Positions 1-11,404 of a stretch of 34,242 nucleotides of DNA are shown one piece after another. The number at the start of each line of letters is the position of its first letter. The first letter of the stretch is position 1. The translations under genes were made by a program, and so were the position numbers. The stretch is taken from assembly GCA_009773555.1 (NCBI GenBank), contig WSXZ01000025.1, positions 1 through 34,242 on the forward strand. The letters are read 5' to 3'. The DNA comes from Methylocystaceae bacterium (GTDB lineage: Bacteria; Pseudomonadota; Alphaproteobacteria; Rhizobiales; Beijerinckiaceae). A model generated the notes under the pieces. It made no database searches, had not been told where the DNA came from, and saw only the letters and a program-made list of their open reading frames with translations.

Positions 1-99
1 GGTGATCGCCGCCGTCAAAGACGTCTTGCCATGGTCGACGTGCCCAATCGTCCCAATGTTGCAGTGCGGCTTCGTGCGTGAAAACTTTTCCTTGGCCAT
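1..99 (-). CDS. tuf: Elongation factor Tu, N-terminal part (cut by window edge)
   Basis: Only the first 33 codons are present; the gene runs off the left edge. Translation from the ATG at 97-99 (read on minus) begins [20 protein letters not shown] and continues through the P-loop [10 protein letters not shown], residues 19-28, which is diagnostic of EF-Tu, the GTPase that delivers aminoacyl-tRNA to the ribosome. A good Shine-Dalgarno (AAAGGAG) lies just upstream. It follows fusA in the same direction with a gap of about 46 bp, which is the normal order of the bacterial str operon (rpsL-rpsG-fusA-tuf). Identification is secure despite the truncation. Confidence 0.97.
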   Translation of the reverse strand, partial: MAKEKFSRTKPHCNIGTIGHVDHGKTSLTAAIT

Positions 100-145
100 C
101 GCCGTGCTCCTTTGAAGAGTACCTGTCGCCCCGTCGCGTTCGAGA

Positions 146-2221
<2,076 letters not shown>

Positions 2222-2232
2222 GACGGTTGTCC

Positions 2233-3086
<854 letters not shown>

Positions 3087-3995
3087 TCAATAGGGTCCTT
3101 CGCGTGATTGCGAATGGCGGATGTCAAGGGATCCCGCCGCGCATGGCCCTTAAAGGCACGCGCAAACGAGCGAAGCGCCGATGGCCGTAAGGGCCAAGGC
3201 GCTTCTAACGCAGAGGATCCCGTCGCCGGGATCGTGCCTTCCTGTCAGTCGCTTTCGCGACGTGCTGATTACCAACTACATTTGGCGGTCACAGGCAAGG
3301 CGACAGCGTTTAAGTTCGAAGGATCGAGAGCGAGGCGCTCGCCGACGGCATGAACTTACGGCCTGTCGAAAGTGGGCGGAACCTAATGGCGACGTTGGGC
3401 GGCGTCAAGCAAAGAATCTGTCATGATTGAAGAAATTCGCACGACGGCCCTCATCCGCCGGAAGTGAAATTCTTCAAATACTCAATCGCCGGCTCGACAT
3501 GCTCGCCGAGCTTCTTTGCACCCTCATCCCAGCCTTTAATGGCGGACCCCATGTCCTTGCCCTTTTCCGGGTGCAGCGCTTCGCAGAGGAAGGCCTAGCT
3601 CTAGCTGGCGCCCATCGACCCGGGCGGCGGCGATGGCTCTTGCGGCGTGGTTTCTCGACTTGGGGCTCGCTGCGCCTGGCGGCCACGCCTATTGCGAGCG
3701 CAAGGCCATATGGCGTTTCGAGTAGGCGCCCCGGATTGGCGCGCGACTTCGCCATTCTGAACGCTGCATGCTACAGTTGCATCGAGACCGCCCCGAGATT
3801 CTGGCTGACCGATCGCAACCGTGTGGCGCCGGCATGCCGTTGGCTCGGGACGGGCGCAGCCGCCAAATCCGCAGAAGCCGTCTCATCTGCGCAGTTTGGT
3901 CGCATGCCGACGGCATTGCGCCTGGCGCGCGCCGGTAACATCATCCCCCACTGCGACGGCGACGCCGCCAAAGTTGATCAAGGAAGGAAGCTCGA
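3087..3995. other. Gene-poor interval upstream of rpsL
   Basis: About 900 bp separate rpsL from the DUF465 gene. The part next to rpsL must carry the str operon promoter. On the minus strand a TTGACA-like hexamer lies at 3122-3127 and a TTGACG at about 3404-3409, but neither has a good -10 at proper spacing, so I do not call a promoter. Open frames on the plus strand here (for example 3427-3999) have no family resemblance and read like GC-rich noise. The only coding signal is a gene remnant at 3451-3594, listed separately. Confidence 0.6.
3451..3594 (-). pseudogene. 3' remnant of an unidentified gene
   Basis: On the minus strand, 47 sense codons ending in TGA at 3451-3453 read as protein-like sequence, with the segments KGKDMGSAIKGWDEGAKKLG and EHVEPAIEYLKN. 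This lysine/glutamate-rich amphipathic composition is unlike the Arg/Ala/Ser-rich noise of neighbouring frames. Two in-frame TAG stops lie immediately upstream (a TAG-AGC-TAG run at about 3595-3603), and no in-frame start follows them that would make a normal protein. I read it as the C-terminus of a gene whose 5' part has been lost or degraded. The family is not recognised. Confidence 0.45.
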
Positions 3996-4235
3996 ATGAG
4001 CCATGTTGCGCATGAGTTGCACGAAGAATTTCCCGAACACGCCGAGGCCATTCACGCCTTGAAGGCCAAGAACGCGCACTTCGCGCGCCTCACCGAGGAA
4101 TATCACACGCTCAATCGCGCCATTCACCGCATGGAGACCAATGTCGAACCGGCGGATGACGCAACGATCGAAGATCTCAAAAAGAAACGGCTGGTCCTCA
4201 AGGATGAGATCGCCGGCTTCCTCGAAACGGCGTAA
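3996..4235 (+). CDS. Small DUF465 (YdcH-type) coiled-coil protein
   Basis: A 79-residue, charged, almost wholly helical protein. The segment HFARLTEEYHTLNRAIHRME and the later LKKKRLVLKDEIAGFL follow the pattern of the DUF465/YdcH family, which is small, widespread in Alphaproteobacteria and of unknown biochemical role. A strong purine-rich ribosome site (AAGGAAGG) lies just before the ATG. It has no signal peptide, membrane segment or catalytic motif, so a cytoplasmic helical pair is expected. It stands alone, with a hairpin following the stop codon by about 22 bp. Confidence 0.8.
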   Translation: MSHVAHELHEEFPEHAEAIHALKAKNAHFARLTEEYHTLNRAIHRMETNVEPADDATIEDLKKKRLVLKDEIAGFLETA

Positions 4236-4257
4236 GGCTCGCGACCCCCTCCCCGGC

Positions 4258-4280
4258 CCTCCCCCGCGACGCGGGAGAGG
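4258..4280 (+). terminator. Hairpin after the DUF465 gene
   Basis: The arms CCTCCCCCGC (4258-4267) and GCGGGAGAGG (4271-4280) pair over 10 positions with one mismatch around a GAC loop, and flanking bases extend the stem. It lies about 22 bp after the stop codon. There is no T run, so it is either a weak or factor-assisted terminator or a copy of a small GC-rich palindromic repeat. Confidence 0.4.
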
Positions 4281-4394
4281 GAGCGGGCGCCGCGCGGTTT
4301 GCCGTCATGCCCGGCCTATGCGCCGGACACCACGAGGCGGCCGCGCCTATTAAGTCTTGGAAAATTGCGTCTTGGAAGGCGCGCCACGGCGTTG

Positions 4395-4417
4395 ATGGCC
4401 GCGACAGGCGCGGCCAT
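4395..4417 (-). terminator. Hairpin downstream of the 141-aa hypothetical gene
   Basis: ATGGCCGCG (4395-4403) and CGCGGCCAT (4409-4417) form a perfect 9-bp stem with a 5-nt loop. It lies 33 bp beyond the stop codon of the minus-strand gene at 4451-4876. No T tract follows on either strand, so termination is only a suggestion. Confidence 0.35.
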
Positions 4418-4450
4418 GACGCGGGGAGCCGGCCGCCCGCCGCGGCTGCT

Positions 4451-4876
4451 CTAACGATATTGCGCAGGCGGCTGCGGATTGTTCGCTGGGTTGCTGTCGT
4501 GCTTGGTCAGGCGGGCGACCAGCGGACCGCCGACCAGGGGCTGAAGCTCCGCCTCCAGCGCGTCGGCGACGTCCTTCCCATAGATTTCCTCACCGGCGAC
4601 ATGGATCGAGAAGGCTTTGCTGTGCTTGTCGATTTTCGCCGGGTCTTCAATCACCGCCTTGGTCCACTTGTAGAGCGGGAAATTCTCCTCGCCGCGCTGT
4701 TCGGCCGCGGCGACATAGTCGGCAAAAGCGTCGAGCTGGTTCCGAAGCTTCGCGTTATGTTTGGCGAGAATGTCGCTGAGGGGTTTGAGCGCCGGATTTT
4801 CCGGATCCTTGCGCGCGAGCTTGGCCGCTGCGTCGACGAGATTGACCCGAACCTGATATGCCCAATCTTCGCTCAT
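4451..4876 (-). CDS. Hypothetical helical protein, 141 aa
   Basis: A longer open frame reaches 4993, but the ATG at 4874-4876 has an AGGAG site at good distance, and from there the sequence becomes protein-like (MSEDWAYQVRVNLVDAAAKL). The product is soluble and mostly helical. It has a segment LAKHNAKLRNQLDAFADYV and a region FSIHVAGEEIYGKDVADALE that could be a small alpha/beta fold. No signal peptide, membrane helix, metal motif or catalytic motif is visible, and I do not recognise the family. It is monocistronic, divergent from chvI and convergent with the DUF465 gene. In many relatives pckA is the divergent neighbour of chvI; this gene is not PckA. Confidence 0.75.
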   Translation of the reverse strand: MSEDWAYQVRVNLVDAAAKLARKDPENPALKPLSDILAKHNAKLRNQLDAFADYVAAAEQRGEENFPLYKWTKAVIEDPAKIDKHSKAFSIHVAGEEIYGKDVADALEAELQPLVGGPLVARLTKHDSNPANNPQPPAQYR

Positions 4877-5363
4877 CGATCCACTCCTTGGGGCTGACGC
4901 CGCGCGCCGCGCCTTTTTCGCTTGCCTTATGAGCCGACCGGCGTCGGGCTGAAAGAACCAATAGCAGATTGGCGAAAACCCGAGATTTTCCAAGCCCCCG
5001 GCGCGCCGCTGACTGTCGCGCCCGCCGAGCTATCCCCTTGTCGCGCTTACGTTTAGTCGGGCATGCCCAGGCATAAGGTGATTTTTTTGGCAATACTGTG
5101 TATAAGCGTTCCGGCGGCATCGAGGCGGCGCCGCCCTCAGGGAACGGACGTCGGCCACATTTCAGCCGCCTTGGCCTCGGACTTTGTCGGGTCGACGGCG
5201 CGCCTTTCGAAAGTCCCGCTGTCGAGCCGATAAGAGTGTCGACTGTTGAGCATCGACGTCGCGCCCTTGGAAGAGTTCGGGGGCGGCCGTTTCGCGCGGA
5301 AAGCGCAGTCACGTCGCGCCGGCCCGGACGTTAAATTGCGGCCGCAAATTGCAAAGGGTGAAG
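4877..5363. other. Divergent regulatory interval upstream of chvI
   Basis: This 487-bp interval separates the hypothetical gene from chvI. The only AT-rich stretch is around 5078-5106, a T7 run followed by TTGGCA and then TATAAG at about 5101-5106. It is the best promoter-like patch for chvI, but a -35 at proper spacing is unclear, and it would give a leader of roughly 255 nt. Open frames inside the interval look like noise. Confidence 0.4.
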
Positions 5364-6062
5364 ATGCCGACCATCGCTCTCGTCGACGACGATCGAAACA
5401 TTCTCACCTCTGTCTCCATCGCTCTGGAGGGCGAGGGGTATCGCGTCCAGACCTATACCGACGGCGCGCAGGCGCTCGACGGGCTGCGCGCCAATCCGCC
5501 CGATCTGGCGATCTTTGACATTAAGATGCCGCGGATGGACGGCATGGAGCTTCTGCGTCGACTGCGGCAGAAGTCGGACCTCCCGGTGATTTTTCTCACC
5601 TCCAAAGACGAGGAAATTGACGAGCTGTTCGGCCTGAAGATGGGGGCGGACGACTTCATTCATAAGCCTTTCTCGCAACGGCTGCTTGTCGAGCGGGTCA
5701 AGGCGATTCTGCGGCGCTCCAATCCAAAGGAGGCCGCGGCTCAGAAGGAATCTGAGGCCAAGGTCCTGGAGCGCGGCGCGCTGCTGATGGACCCTGAGCG
5801 CCACACCTGCACCTGGCGAGGCGATCCGGTGGTGCTGACGGTCACGGAATTCCTGATTTTGCAGTCGCTGGCGCAGCGTCCCGGCGTCGTGAAGAGCCGC
5901 AACGCGCTCATGGACGCCGCCTATGACGACCAGGTCTATGTCGACGATCGAACGATCGACAGCCACATCAAGCGTTTACGCAAGAAATTCAAGGTCGCGG
6001 ACAACGACTTCGAAATGATCGAGACGCTCTATGGCGTGGGCTATCGATTCAAGGAAGCCTGA
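5364..6062 (+). CDS. chvI: ChvI-type response regulator
   Basis: A 232-residue OmpR/PhoB-class regulator. The receiver begins [20 protein letters not shown], which is typical of ChvI. The phospho-acceptor is Asp52 in [10 protein letters not shown], with acidic residues 8-10 and the KPF lysine completing the site. A winged-helix DNA-binding domain follows, ending in [11 protein letters not shown] and YGVGYRF. The ATG at 5364 is chosen over an upstream one at 5349 because it has GGGTGAAG spacing and matches the family start. In Rhizobiales, ChvI with ChvG controls envelope, acid and symbiosis/virulence genes. It is followed by chvG with a gap of 22 bp. Confidence 0.93.
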   Translation: MPTIALVDDDRNILTSVSIALEGEGYRVQTYTDGAQALDGLRANPPDLAIFDIKMPRMDGMELLRRLRQKSDLPVIFLTSKDEEIDELFGLKMGADDFIHKPFSQRLLVERVKAILRRSNPKEAAAQKESEAKVLERGALLMDPERHTCTWRGDPVVLTVTEFLILQSLAQRPGVVKSRNALMDAAYDDQVYVDDRTIDSHIKRLRKKFKVADNDFEMIETLYGVGYRFKEA

Positions 6063-6084
6063 GTTCTCGCGGAGGGGACGCGAG

Positions 6085-8004
6085 ATGGACGCAAGCATCG
6101 AGGGTGACGGCGAGGTGACCGCCGTCGGCGACCAGGTTGCGGAAGCGCCGCGTCCGGCGGTCCCGGCGACCGCGCCAGCGCGCGACGCCGCCGCGGCGCG
6201 GGCCCGCCTGTGGCGGACGGTCTCCGTCCGTTTGGCGCGGGCGCAGCGCACGGTGCAGCGAACTGTCCAGTCGCATCTTTCGTCCTCGCTCACCCGCCGC
6301 ATCGTCGTTCTCAATCTTGGCGGGCTGGTCGCGCTGCTGGCTGGGTTCCTCTACCTCAACCAGTTTCGCGAAGGTCTGATCGACGCCCGCGTGCAAAGCC
6401 TGCAAACACAGGGCGAGATCATCGCCGCGGCGGTGGCGGCGTCAGCGACAGTCGACACCGACGCCATTTCCATTGATCCCGAGAAGCTGTTGAAGCTTGC
6501 GCCGGGAGAGAGCGCGAGCGACGCCGACGGCTCCCCGCTGGAGTTTTCGCTCAACCCCGAACGCGTCGGGCCGCTGCTGCGACGACTGGTGTCCCCGACC
6601 CGGCTGCGGGCGCGCATTTACGACCGCGACGGCTTTCTGCTGCTCGATTCGCGCTCCGTCTCCGGTCGTTCGAACATTCTGCGCTTCGAGCTGCCGCCCG
6701 CAAGCGGCCCGCCCACCACATTCGACGCATCGTCGTTCCTCGAACGGTCGCTGGAGTTTGTCCAGCGCCTGTCACATCGGCCGGAGCTGCCGCTTTACGA
6801 AGATATCGGCATGGGCAATGGCAAAGCCTATCCTGAGGTCGGCAGCGCGCTCGGCGGCCATATTCATTCGGTGGTGCGCGCCAACGCCAGGGGCGAAACC
6901 ATCATTTCCGTCGCCGTCCCGGTTCAGCGTTACCGGTCGGTGCGCGGGGCGCTGCTCCTCTCGACCATGGGCGGCGACATCGACGCCGTCATCGTCACGG
7001 AACGCTGGGGCATCATCCGCATCTTTCTGGTCTCGGCCGGCGTGATGCTGCTGATTTCGCTGTTCTTCACCAACACGATCACCGAACCGATGCGCCGCCT
7101 CGCCGAAGCGGCCGAGCGGGTGCGGCGCGGCGTCAAATCCCGCCAGGAGATCCCGGACTTCTCGGACCGGCCGGACGAGATCGGCCATCTTTCGGGCGCG
7201 CTGCGCGACATGACGAAGGCGCTCTACAACCGCATCGACGCGATCGAGCATTTCGCCGCGGATGTCGCGCATGAACTGAAGAATCCGTTGACGTCTCTGC
7301 GCAGCGCCGTCGAGACGCTGCCGATCGCCAAGACCGAGGAGTCGCGCGACAGGCTGCTCGCCGTCATCAAGCATGACGTCGGCAGGCTCGACCGTTTGAT
7401 CAGCGATATTTCCGACGCGTCTCGTCTCGACGCCGAACTCGCGCGCGCCGACATGGACGTCGTCGATCTCTCGGCGGCGCTGTCGACCGTCGTCGACTTG
7501 GCGCGCGCGGTGGAGCGCGGCGACGGCGTCACCATTCAGCTGACCGTGCGCTCCTCTCCCTACGACGCGACGCGCAGCCGCTGGCGCGTTCTCGGCAATG
7601 ACTCGCGCCTCGGTCAGGTGTTCAACAATCTGATCGACAACGGCCGGTCGTTTTCAAAGCCCGGCGGCGTCGTGCGGGTGCTGCTGTGGCCGGAGCGGGC
7701 GAAGGGGCCGGGAGGCCAGCAGGTCGAAGGCTTCGAGATCATCGTCGATGACGACGGCCCCGGCATTCCCGACGGCGCGTTCGAACGCATTTTCGAGCGT
7801 TTCTACACCGACCGGCCGGAACAGGGGTTTGGCCAAAACTCCGGGCTCGGGCTCTCGATCTCCCGCCAAATCATCGAGGCGCATGGCGGACGCGTCCGCG
7901 CCCTCAACCGCACCCGGGCGCATCCGCAGGGCACTGACGTGCCCCTGCCCGGCGACGCCGTGCTCGGCGCGCGCTTTGTCGTCTGGTTGCCTTCGGCGCG
8001 ATGA
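6085..8004 (+). CDS. chvG: ChvG/ExoS-type sensor histidine kinase
   Basis: A 639-residue inner-membrane kinase partner of ChvI. The Ala/Pro/Arg-rich cytoplasmic N-terminus precedes a first membrane helix at about residues 73-91. A periplasmic sensor domain of over 200 residues follows, then a second helix (FLVSAGVMLLISLFF), HAMP, a HisKA box with His396 in DVAHELKNPLTSL, and HATPase motifs FNNLIDNG, DDDGPGIPDG and GLGLSIS. The start at 6085 has a GGAGGGG site; an earlier ATG at 6031 lies inside chvI. The stop overlaps the start of hprK (ATGA), so the genes are translationally coupled. Confidence 0.92.
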   Translation: MDASIEGDGEVTAVGDQVAEAPRPAVPATAPARDAAAARARLWRTVSVRLARAQRTVQRTVQSHLSSSLTRRIVVLNLGGLVALLAGFLYLNQFREGLIDARVQSLQTQGEIIAAAVAASATVDTDAISIDPEKLLKLAPGESASDADGSPLEFSLNPERVGPLLRRLVSPTRLRARIYDRDGFLLLDSRSVSGRSNILRFELPPASGPPTTFDASSFLERSLEFVQRLSHRPELPLYEDIGMGNGKAYPEVGSALGGHIHSVVRANARGETIISVAVPVQRYRSVRGALLLSTMGGDIDAVIVTERWGIIRIFLVSAGVMLLISLFFTNTITEPMRRLAEAAERVRRGVKSRQEIPDFSDRPDEIGHLSGALRDMTKALYNRIDAIEHFAADVAHELKNPLTSLRSAVETLPIAKTEESRDRLLAVIKHDVGRLDRLISDISDASRLDAELARADMDVVDLSAALSTVVDLARAVERGDGVTIQLTVRSSPYDATRSRWRVLGNDSRLGQVFNNLIDNGRSFSKPGGVVRVLLWPERAKGPGGQQVEGFEIIVDDDGPGIPDGAFERIFERFYTDRPEQGFGQNSGLGLSISRQIIEAHGGRVRALNRTRAHPQGTDVPLPGDAVLGARFVVWLPSAR

Positions 8005-8465
8005 CGCCGCCGCAAGCGTCAGAGTATGTTCACGCCAATGCGCTGGTTCTCGGCGCGTTCGGCCTGCTGCTGCGCGGACCGTCCGGCGCCGGCAAGAGCG
8101 CGCTCAGCTTACAGCTTGTCGCCGACTGGCGGGCGCGCGGCGCTTTCGCGGCGCTCGTCGGCGACGACCGGGTCGCGCTCGAAGCGCTCAACGGCCGGCT
8201 GATCGCACGGCCGCACCCGTCGATCCGCGGGATCATCGAAGCGCGCGGTCTCGGGCTGATGCGCGTCGCCTATGAGCCGGCCTGCGTCCTGCGGGCCGTC
8301 ATCGACCTCCTCGCGTCCGGAGAGTCGCCGAAACGATATCCCGATGAAGAGGAAGCAACGACTCGGTTGAGCGGCGTGACGCTGCCGCGTATGTTCGAAA
8401 ACGCCGCAGACGTCGGAGCGGTGGCGCGAATTGCAGCTAACATTCAGAATGTTGCGACAAATTGA
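8001..8465 (+). CDS. hprK: Short HPr kinase/phosphorylase
   Basis: A 154-residue protein corresponding to the C-terminal catalytic domain of HprK/P, the usual short alphaproteobacterial form lacking the N-terminal domain of Firmicutes. The P-loop GPSGAGKS is at residues 26-33, followed by LVGDDRVAL and HPSIRGIIEARGLGLMRV, the conserved HprK/P signature region. It phosphorylates or dephosphorylates a serine on HPr. It overlaps chvG by 4 bp and is upstream of EIIA and ptsH, fitting a regulatory rather than sugar-importing PTS. Confidence 0.9.
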   Translation: MTPPQASEYVHANALVLGAFGLLLRGPSGAGKSALSLQLVADWRARGAFAALVGDDRVALEALNGRLIARPHPSIRGIIEARGLGLMRVAYEPACVLRAVIDLLASGESPKRYPDEEEATTRLSGVTLPRMFENAADVGAVARIAANIQNVATN

Positions 8466-8654
8466 CGGGGCCCTGCTGTTTTCGCTTGCCTATTTCGCCG
8501 CGTTGCACAAAATGTCGCCCCTGTTGAGCGGGGCGATCACGGCGGGCGCAACGGCTCCTCCTGGGATGCAATTTGGCTCCGTTCGCCCTTGCGGGCCGAC
8601 GCATTTTACGAGACATCGGCGCGCAAGAGACGTCTTCATGAGTGGTAGGGTCGT

Positions 8655-9056
8655 ATGATCGGAATGGTCTTGGTGACCCATGGCCACCTTGCCACTGAGT
8701 TTCGCGCGGCGCTCGAACACGTCGTCGGACCTCAAAAGCAGATTGCGGCGATCTCGATTGGGCCCGAGGACGATATGGAGCGCCGGCGCGGGGATATCAT
8801 TGAGGCGATCCGCGAGGCCGACAGCGGCGAAGGCGTGGTGCTGCTCACCGATATGTTCGGCGGCACGCCCTCCAATCTTGCAATATCCGTAATGGATGGC
8901 GGAAAGGTGGAGGTTCTCGCGGGGGTCAATTTGCCAATGCTGATCAAACTCGCTTCGGTCCGCGATACGCAACCTTTGGAGCAGGCGGTGCTGCAGGCGC
9001 AGGACGCCGGCCGCAAATATGTTTACATCGCCAGCAAAGTGCTCAACGCCAAATGA
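8655..9056 (+). CDS. PTS EIIA component of the mannose family
   Basis: A 133-residue EIIA(Man)-type domain (often annotated ManX or PtsN-like in this context). It begins MIGMVLVTHGHLATEF, where His9 is the expected phosphorylation site, and contains VVLLTDMFGGTPSNLA and LAGVNLPML, all conserved in the family. No EIIB or EIIC sugar permease is encoded nearby, so it probably works as a regulatory phosphoryl acceptor, as in other Alphaproteobacteria. It lies 189 bp after hprK, and its stop overlaps the start of ptsH (ATGA). Confidence 0.9.
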   Translation: MIGMVLVTHGHLATEFRAALEHVVGPQKQIAAISIGPEDDMERRRGDIIEAIREADSGEGVVLLTDMFGGTPSNLAISVMDGGKVEVLAGVNLPMLIKLASVRDTQPLEQAVLQAQDAGRKYVYIASKVLNAK

Positions 9057-9370
9057 ATGATCTCGTGACCGATAAATTTCATCAGGCTGCGGCCGAAGAC
9101 GCCATGTCGCGGGAGCTCGCGATCGTCAACAAGAAGGGGCTGCACGCCCGCGCAACCGCAAAATTCGTGCAGTGCTGCGAAAAATTTGACGCCGTCATCA
9201 CTGTTTCGAGAGGCGACGAAACCGTTGGCGGCAGCTCGATCATGGGCATTCTGACGCTGGGCGCGAGCCAGGGCACGACCATCGCCGTCACGGCGACCGG
9301 GCCACAGGCGAAGGCGGCGCTCGACGCGCTGGAGACGCTCGTCGCCAATCGCTTCGGCGAGGACGAATAG
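9053..9370 (+). CDS. ptsH: Phosphocarrier protein HPr
   Basis: A 105-residue HPr with an N-terminal extension of about 17 residues before the core SRELAIVNKKGLHARATAKF. His31 in GLHAR is the PEP-dependent phosphorylation site. Ser62 in GGSSIMGILTLG aligns with the regulatory serine (Ser46 of Bacillus HPr), the target of the HprK encoded two genes upstream. The core could also start at the ATG at 9104, but the ATG at 9053 overlaps the EIIA stop and supports coupling. No ptsI (EI) lies in the window. Confidence 0.93.
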   Translation: MNDLVTDKFHQAAAEDAMSRELAIVNKKGLHARATAKFVQCCEKFDAVITVSRGDETVGGSSIMGILTLGASQGTTIAVTATGPQAKAALDALETLVANRFGEDE

Positions 9371-9542
9371 CTCGGCAAGACGCCGCCGGAAGCGATCGCA
9401 AGATCTCGCTCGCAAAACTTGCGCGCAAGCGGCCAGCCCTGTAGAGCGCGTCCGCCACAATCGCCATGTTATTCGAAGCAAACGCGCAAGTTGCGATCCG
9501 TCGCAGGTTTGCTGAACCTTCCCCTGCTGGCAGGCGTCGTCC

Positions 9543-11357
9543 ATGTCCGTCTTTAAAGTTTACGTGCGCGTGCTGGGGCTGTTGCGGCCTCAGGCGCGGC
9601 TTGCGCTCATACTGGTCGCGGCCAATCTGGCGCTCGCGATCTCGGCCTTCGCCGAGCCGATGCTCTTTGGGCGCATCATCGACCGCATGACGCGCGCGCA
9701 AGCGCCCGGCGCAACGTTGACATGGAGCGATCTGCTGCCGCTCGTGTCCGCCTGGGCCGGCTTCGGCCTGTTTTCGATCGGCGGCGCCATTCTCGTCGGG
9801 CTCAACGCCGATCGTCTCGCGCATCGCCGGCGGCTTGCGATCATGTCGGATTATTTCGACCACGTTCTCAGCCTGCCGCTGAGTTTTCACACCAACGTCC
9901 ACTCCGGGCGTCTCTTAAAGATCATGCTCGACGGGGCGAACGCCATGTCGGGGCTGTGGCTGTCGTTCTTTCGCGAGAACTGCGCGTCCTTCGTTGCGCT
10001 CTTCGTGCTCTTGCCGGCGACGCTGTTCGTCAATTGGCGGCTCGGCTCGCTGCTCATGGCGCTCGTCGTGATCTTTTATTTCGTGACGAGCTTCGTCCTG
10101 CGACGCACGGAAGATCTGCAGGGTCAGGTCGAGCGCTACAATTCGACGCTCGCCGAACATGCGTCGGATGCGCTTGGCAATATCCCGGTGGTGCAGAGCT
10201 TTACGCGCATCGAAAGCGAATCGCATGCGCTGAACCGCATCATCGATGACGTCATCGCGGCGCAAATGCCGGTTCTCTCCTGGTGGGCCTTCGTCGCCGT
10301 CGCCAGCCGCGCCTCGGCGACGCTGACGATTCTGGCGATTTTCCTTTTGGGAATCTGGCTGCATTTGCGCGGCCTCGCCACGATCGGCGAGATCGTCGCC
10401 TTCATGAGCTTTGCAACGATGCTGATCGCCCGCCTCGAACAGGCGGTCGGCTTCGTCAATGTCCTGTTCCAGCAGTCCGCGAAGATTGCGGAATTCTTCG
10501 GCGTCCTCGACACGCCGGCGAGCGTCGCCGATCGCCCGCATTCCCGCGACGCGGAGCGGCTTGTAGGCGCGGTCGAGTTCGACAACGTCACCTTTGCCTA
10601 CGACGGACGCCGGCCCGCCGTTCGCGGCGTGTCGTTTACGGCGAAACCTGGAGAGACGATCGCGCTCGTCGGCTCGACGGGCTCAGGAAAATCGACGACG
10701 CTCGGGCTCTTGCATCGGGCCTTCGATCCCGACAGCGGCTCTGTGAAAATCGACGGCGTCGACATCCGCGAATTCACCTTGAGCTCGCTTCGCCGCAATA
10801 TCGGCGTCGTCTTTCAGGAGCCGATGCTGTTTGCGCGATCGATCGAGGAAAATCTTCGAATCGGCAATCCGGACGCGACGGACGAGGAGATCGCCCATGC
10901 GCTCGAACTGGCGCAGGCGACGGAGTTCGTCGCGCATCAGAGCGACGGGCGGGCGACGCGCGTCGGCGAACGCGGCCGCTCGCTCTCGGGCGGCGAGCGC
11001 CAGCGGCTCTCGATCGCAAGGGCGCTGTTGAAAAACCCGCCGATCATGGTCTTTGACGAGGCGACGAGCGCTCTCGACGCCACCACCGAGCGGCTGATTC
11101 AGAAAGCCTTGGAGGCGGCGATGAAGGGCCGCACGACCTTCGTCATCGCCCATCGGCTGGCCACGGTGCGCAACGCCGACCGCATCCTCGTCTTCGATCA
11201 GGGCGAGATCGTCGAGAGCGGCGGGTTCGACGAATTGGTCGCCAAGGGCGGTCGCTTCGCGATGCTCGCGGCGGCGCAGTTCATGACCGAGCCGACCGTT
11301 TCGACGACTCCGCTCGACGGGGTTTACGAAGCCGGCGCGCAGACTGGGGCGGGGTGA
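9543..11357 (+). CDS. ndvA: Beta-(1,2)-glucan export ABC transporter, NdvA/ChvA type
   Basis: A 604-residue half-transporter with membrane domain and ATPase fused; it should act as a homodimer in the inner membrane. The N-terminal half follows ChvA/NdvA closely (EPMLFGRIIDRM, then NADRLAHRRR, VVQSFTRIESE and VLSWWAF). The ATPase has Walker A GSTGSGKST, signature LSGGERQRLSIARALL, Walker B IMVFDEATSALD and the H-loop IAHRL. In rhizobia this protein exports cyclic beta-1,2-glucan to the periplasm for osmotic adaptation and host interaction. It is about 15 residues longer than usual at the C-terminus. The upstream 172 bp show no clear promoter. Substrate is inferred from family. Confidence 0.85.
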   Translation: MSVFKVYVRVLGLLRPQARLALILVAANLALAISAFAEPMLFGRIIDRMTRAQAPGATLTWSDLLPLVSAWAGFGLFSIGGAILVGLNADRLAHRRRLAIMSDYFDHVLSLPLSFHTNVHSGRLLKIMLDGANAMSGLWLSFFRENCASFVALFVLLPATLFVNWRLGSLLMALVVIFYFVTSFVLRRTEDLQGQVERYNSTLAEHASDALGNIPVVQSFTRIESESHALNRIIDDVIAAQMPVLSWWAFVAVASRASATLTILAIFLLGIWLHLRGLATIGEIVAFMSFATMLIARLEQAVGFVNVLFQQSAKIAEFFGVLDTPASVADRPHSRDAERLVGAVEFDNVTFAYDGRRPAVRGVSFTAKPGETIALVGSTGSGKSTTLGLLHRAFDPDSGSVKIDGVDIREFTLSSLRRNIGVVFQEPMLFARSIEENLRIGNPDATDEEIAHALELAQATEFVAHQSDGRATRVGERGRSLSGGERQRLSIARALLKNPPIMVFDEATSALDATTERLIQKALEAAMKGRTTFVIAHRLATVRNADRILVFDQGEIVESGGFDELVAKGGRFAMLAAAQFMTEPTVSTTPLDGVYEAGAQTGAG

Positions 11358-11404
11358 TTGGCGCCCCGCAGGCATGACTCTTCCAAATATCGCCCGATGA
11401 CAGC

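Noticed and set aside
3427-3999. A 190-codon plus-strand frame before the DUF465 gene
   Set aside because: No motif, no ribosome site, and it overlaps the better-supported minus-strand remnant.
4354-4377. Direct repeat GTCTTGGAA twice, 15 bp apart
   Set aside because: Only 9 bp and two copies; too little to call an operator or repeat.
5098-5334. A 78-codon frame in the chvI upstream region
   Set aside because: No plausible start signal and noise-like composition.
8466-8654. Possible small gene between hprK and the EIIA gene
   Set aside because: Only overlapping, non-protein-like frames; treated as spacer.
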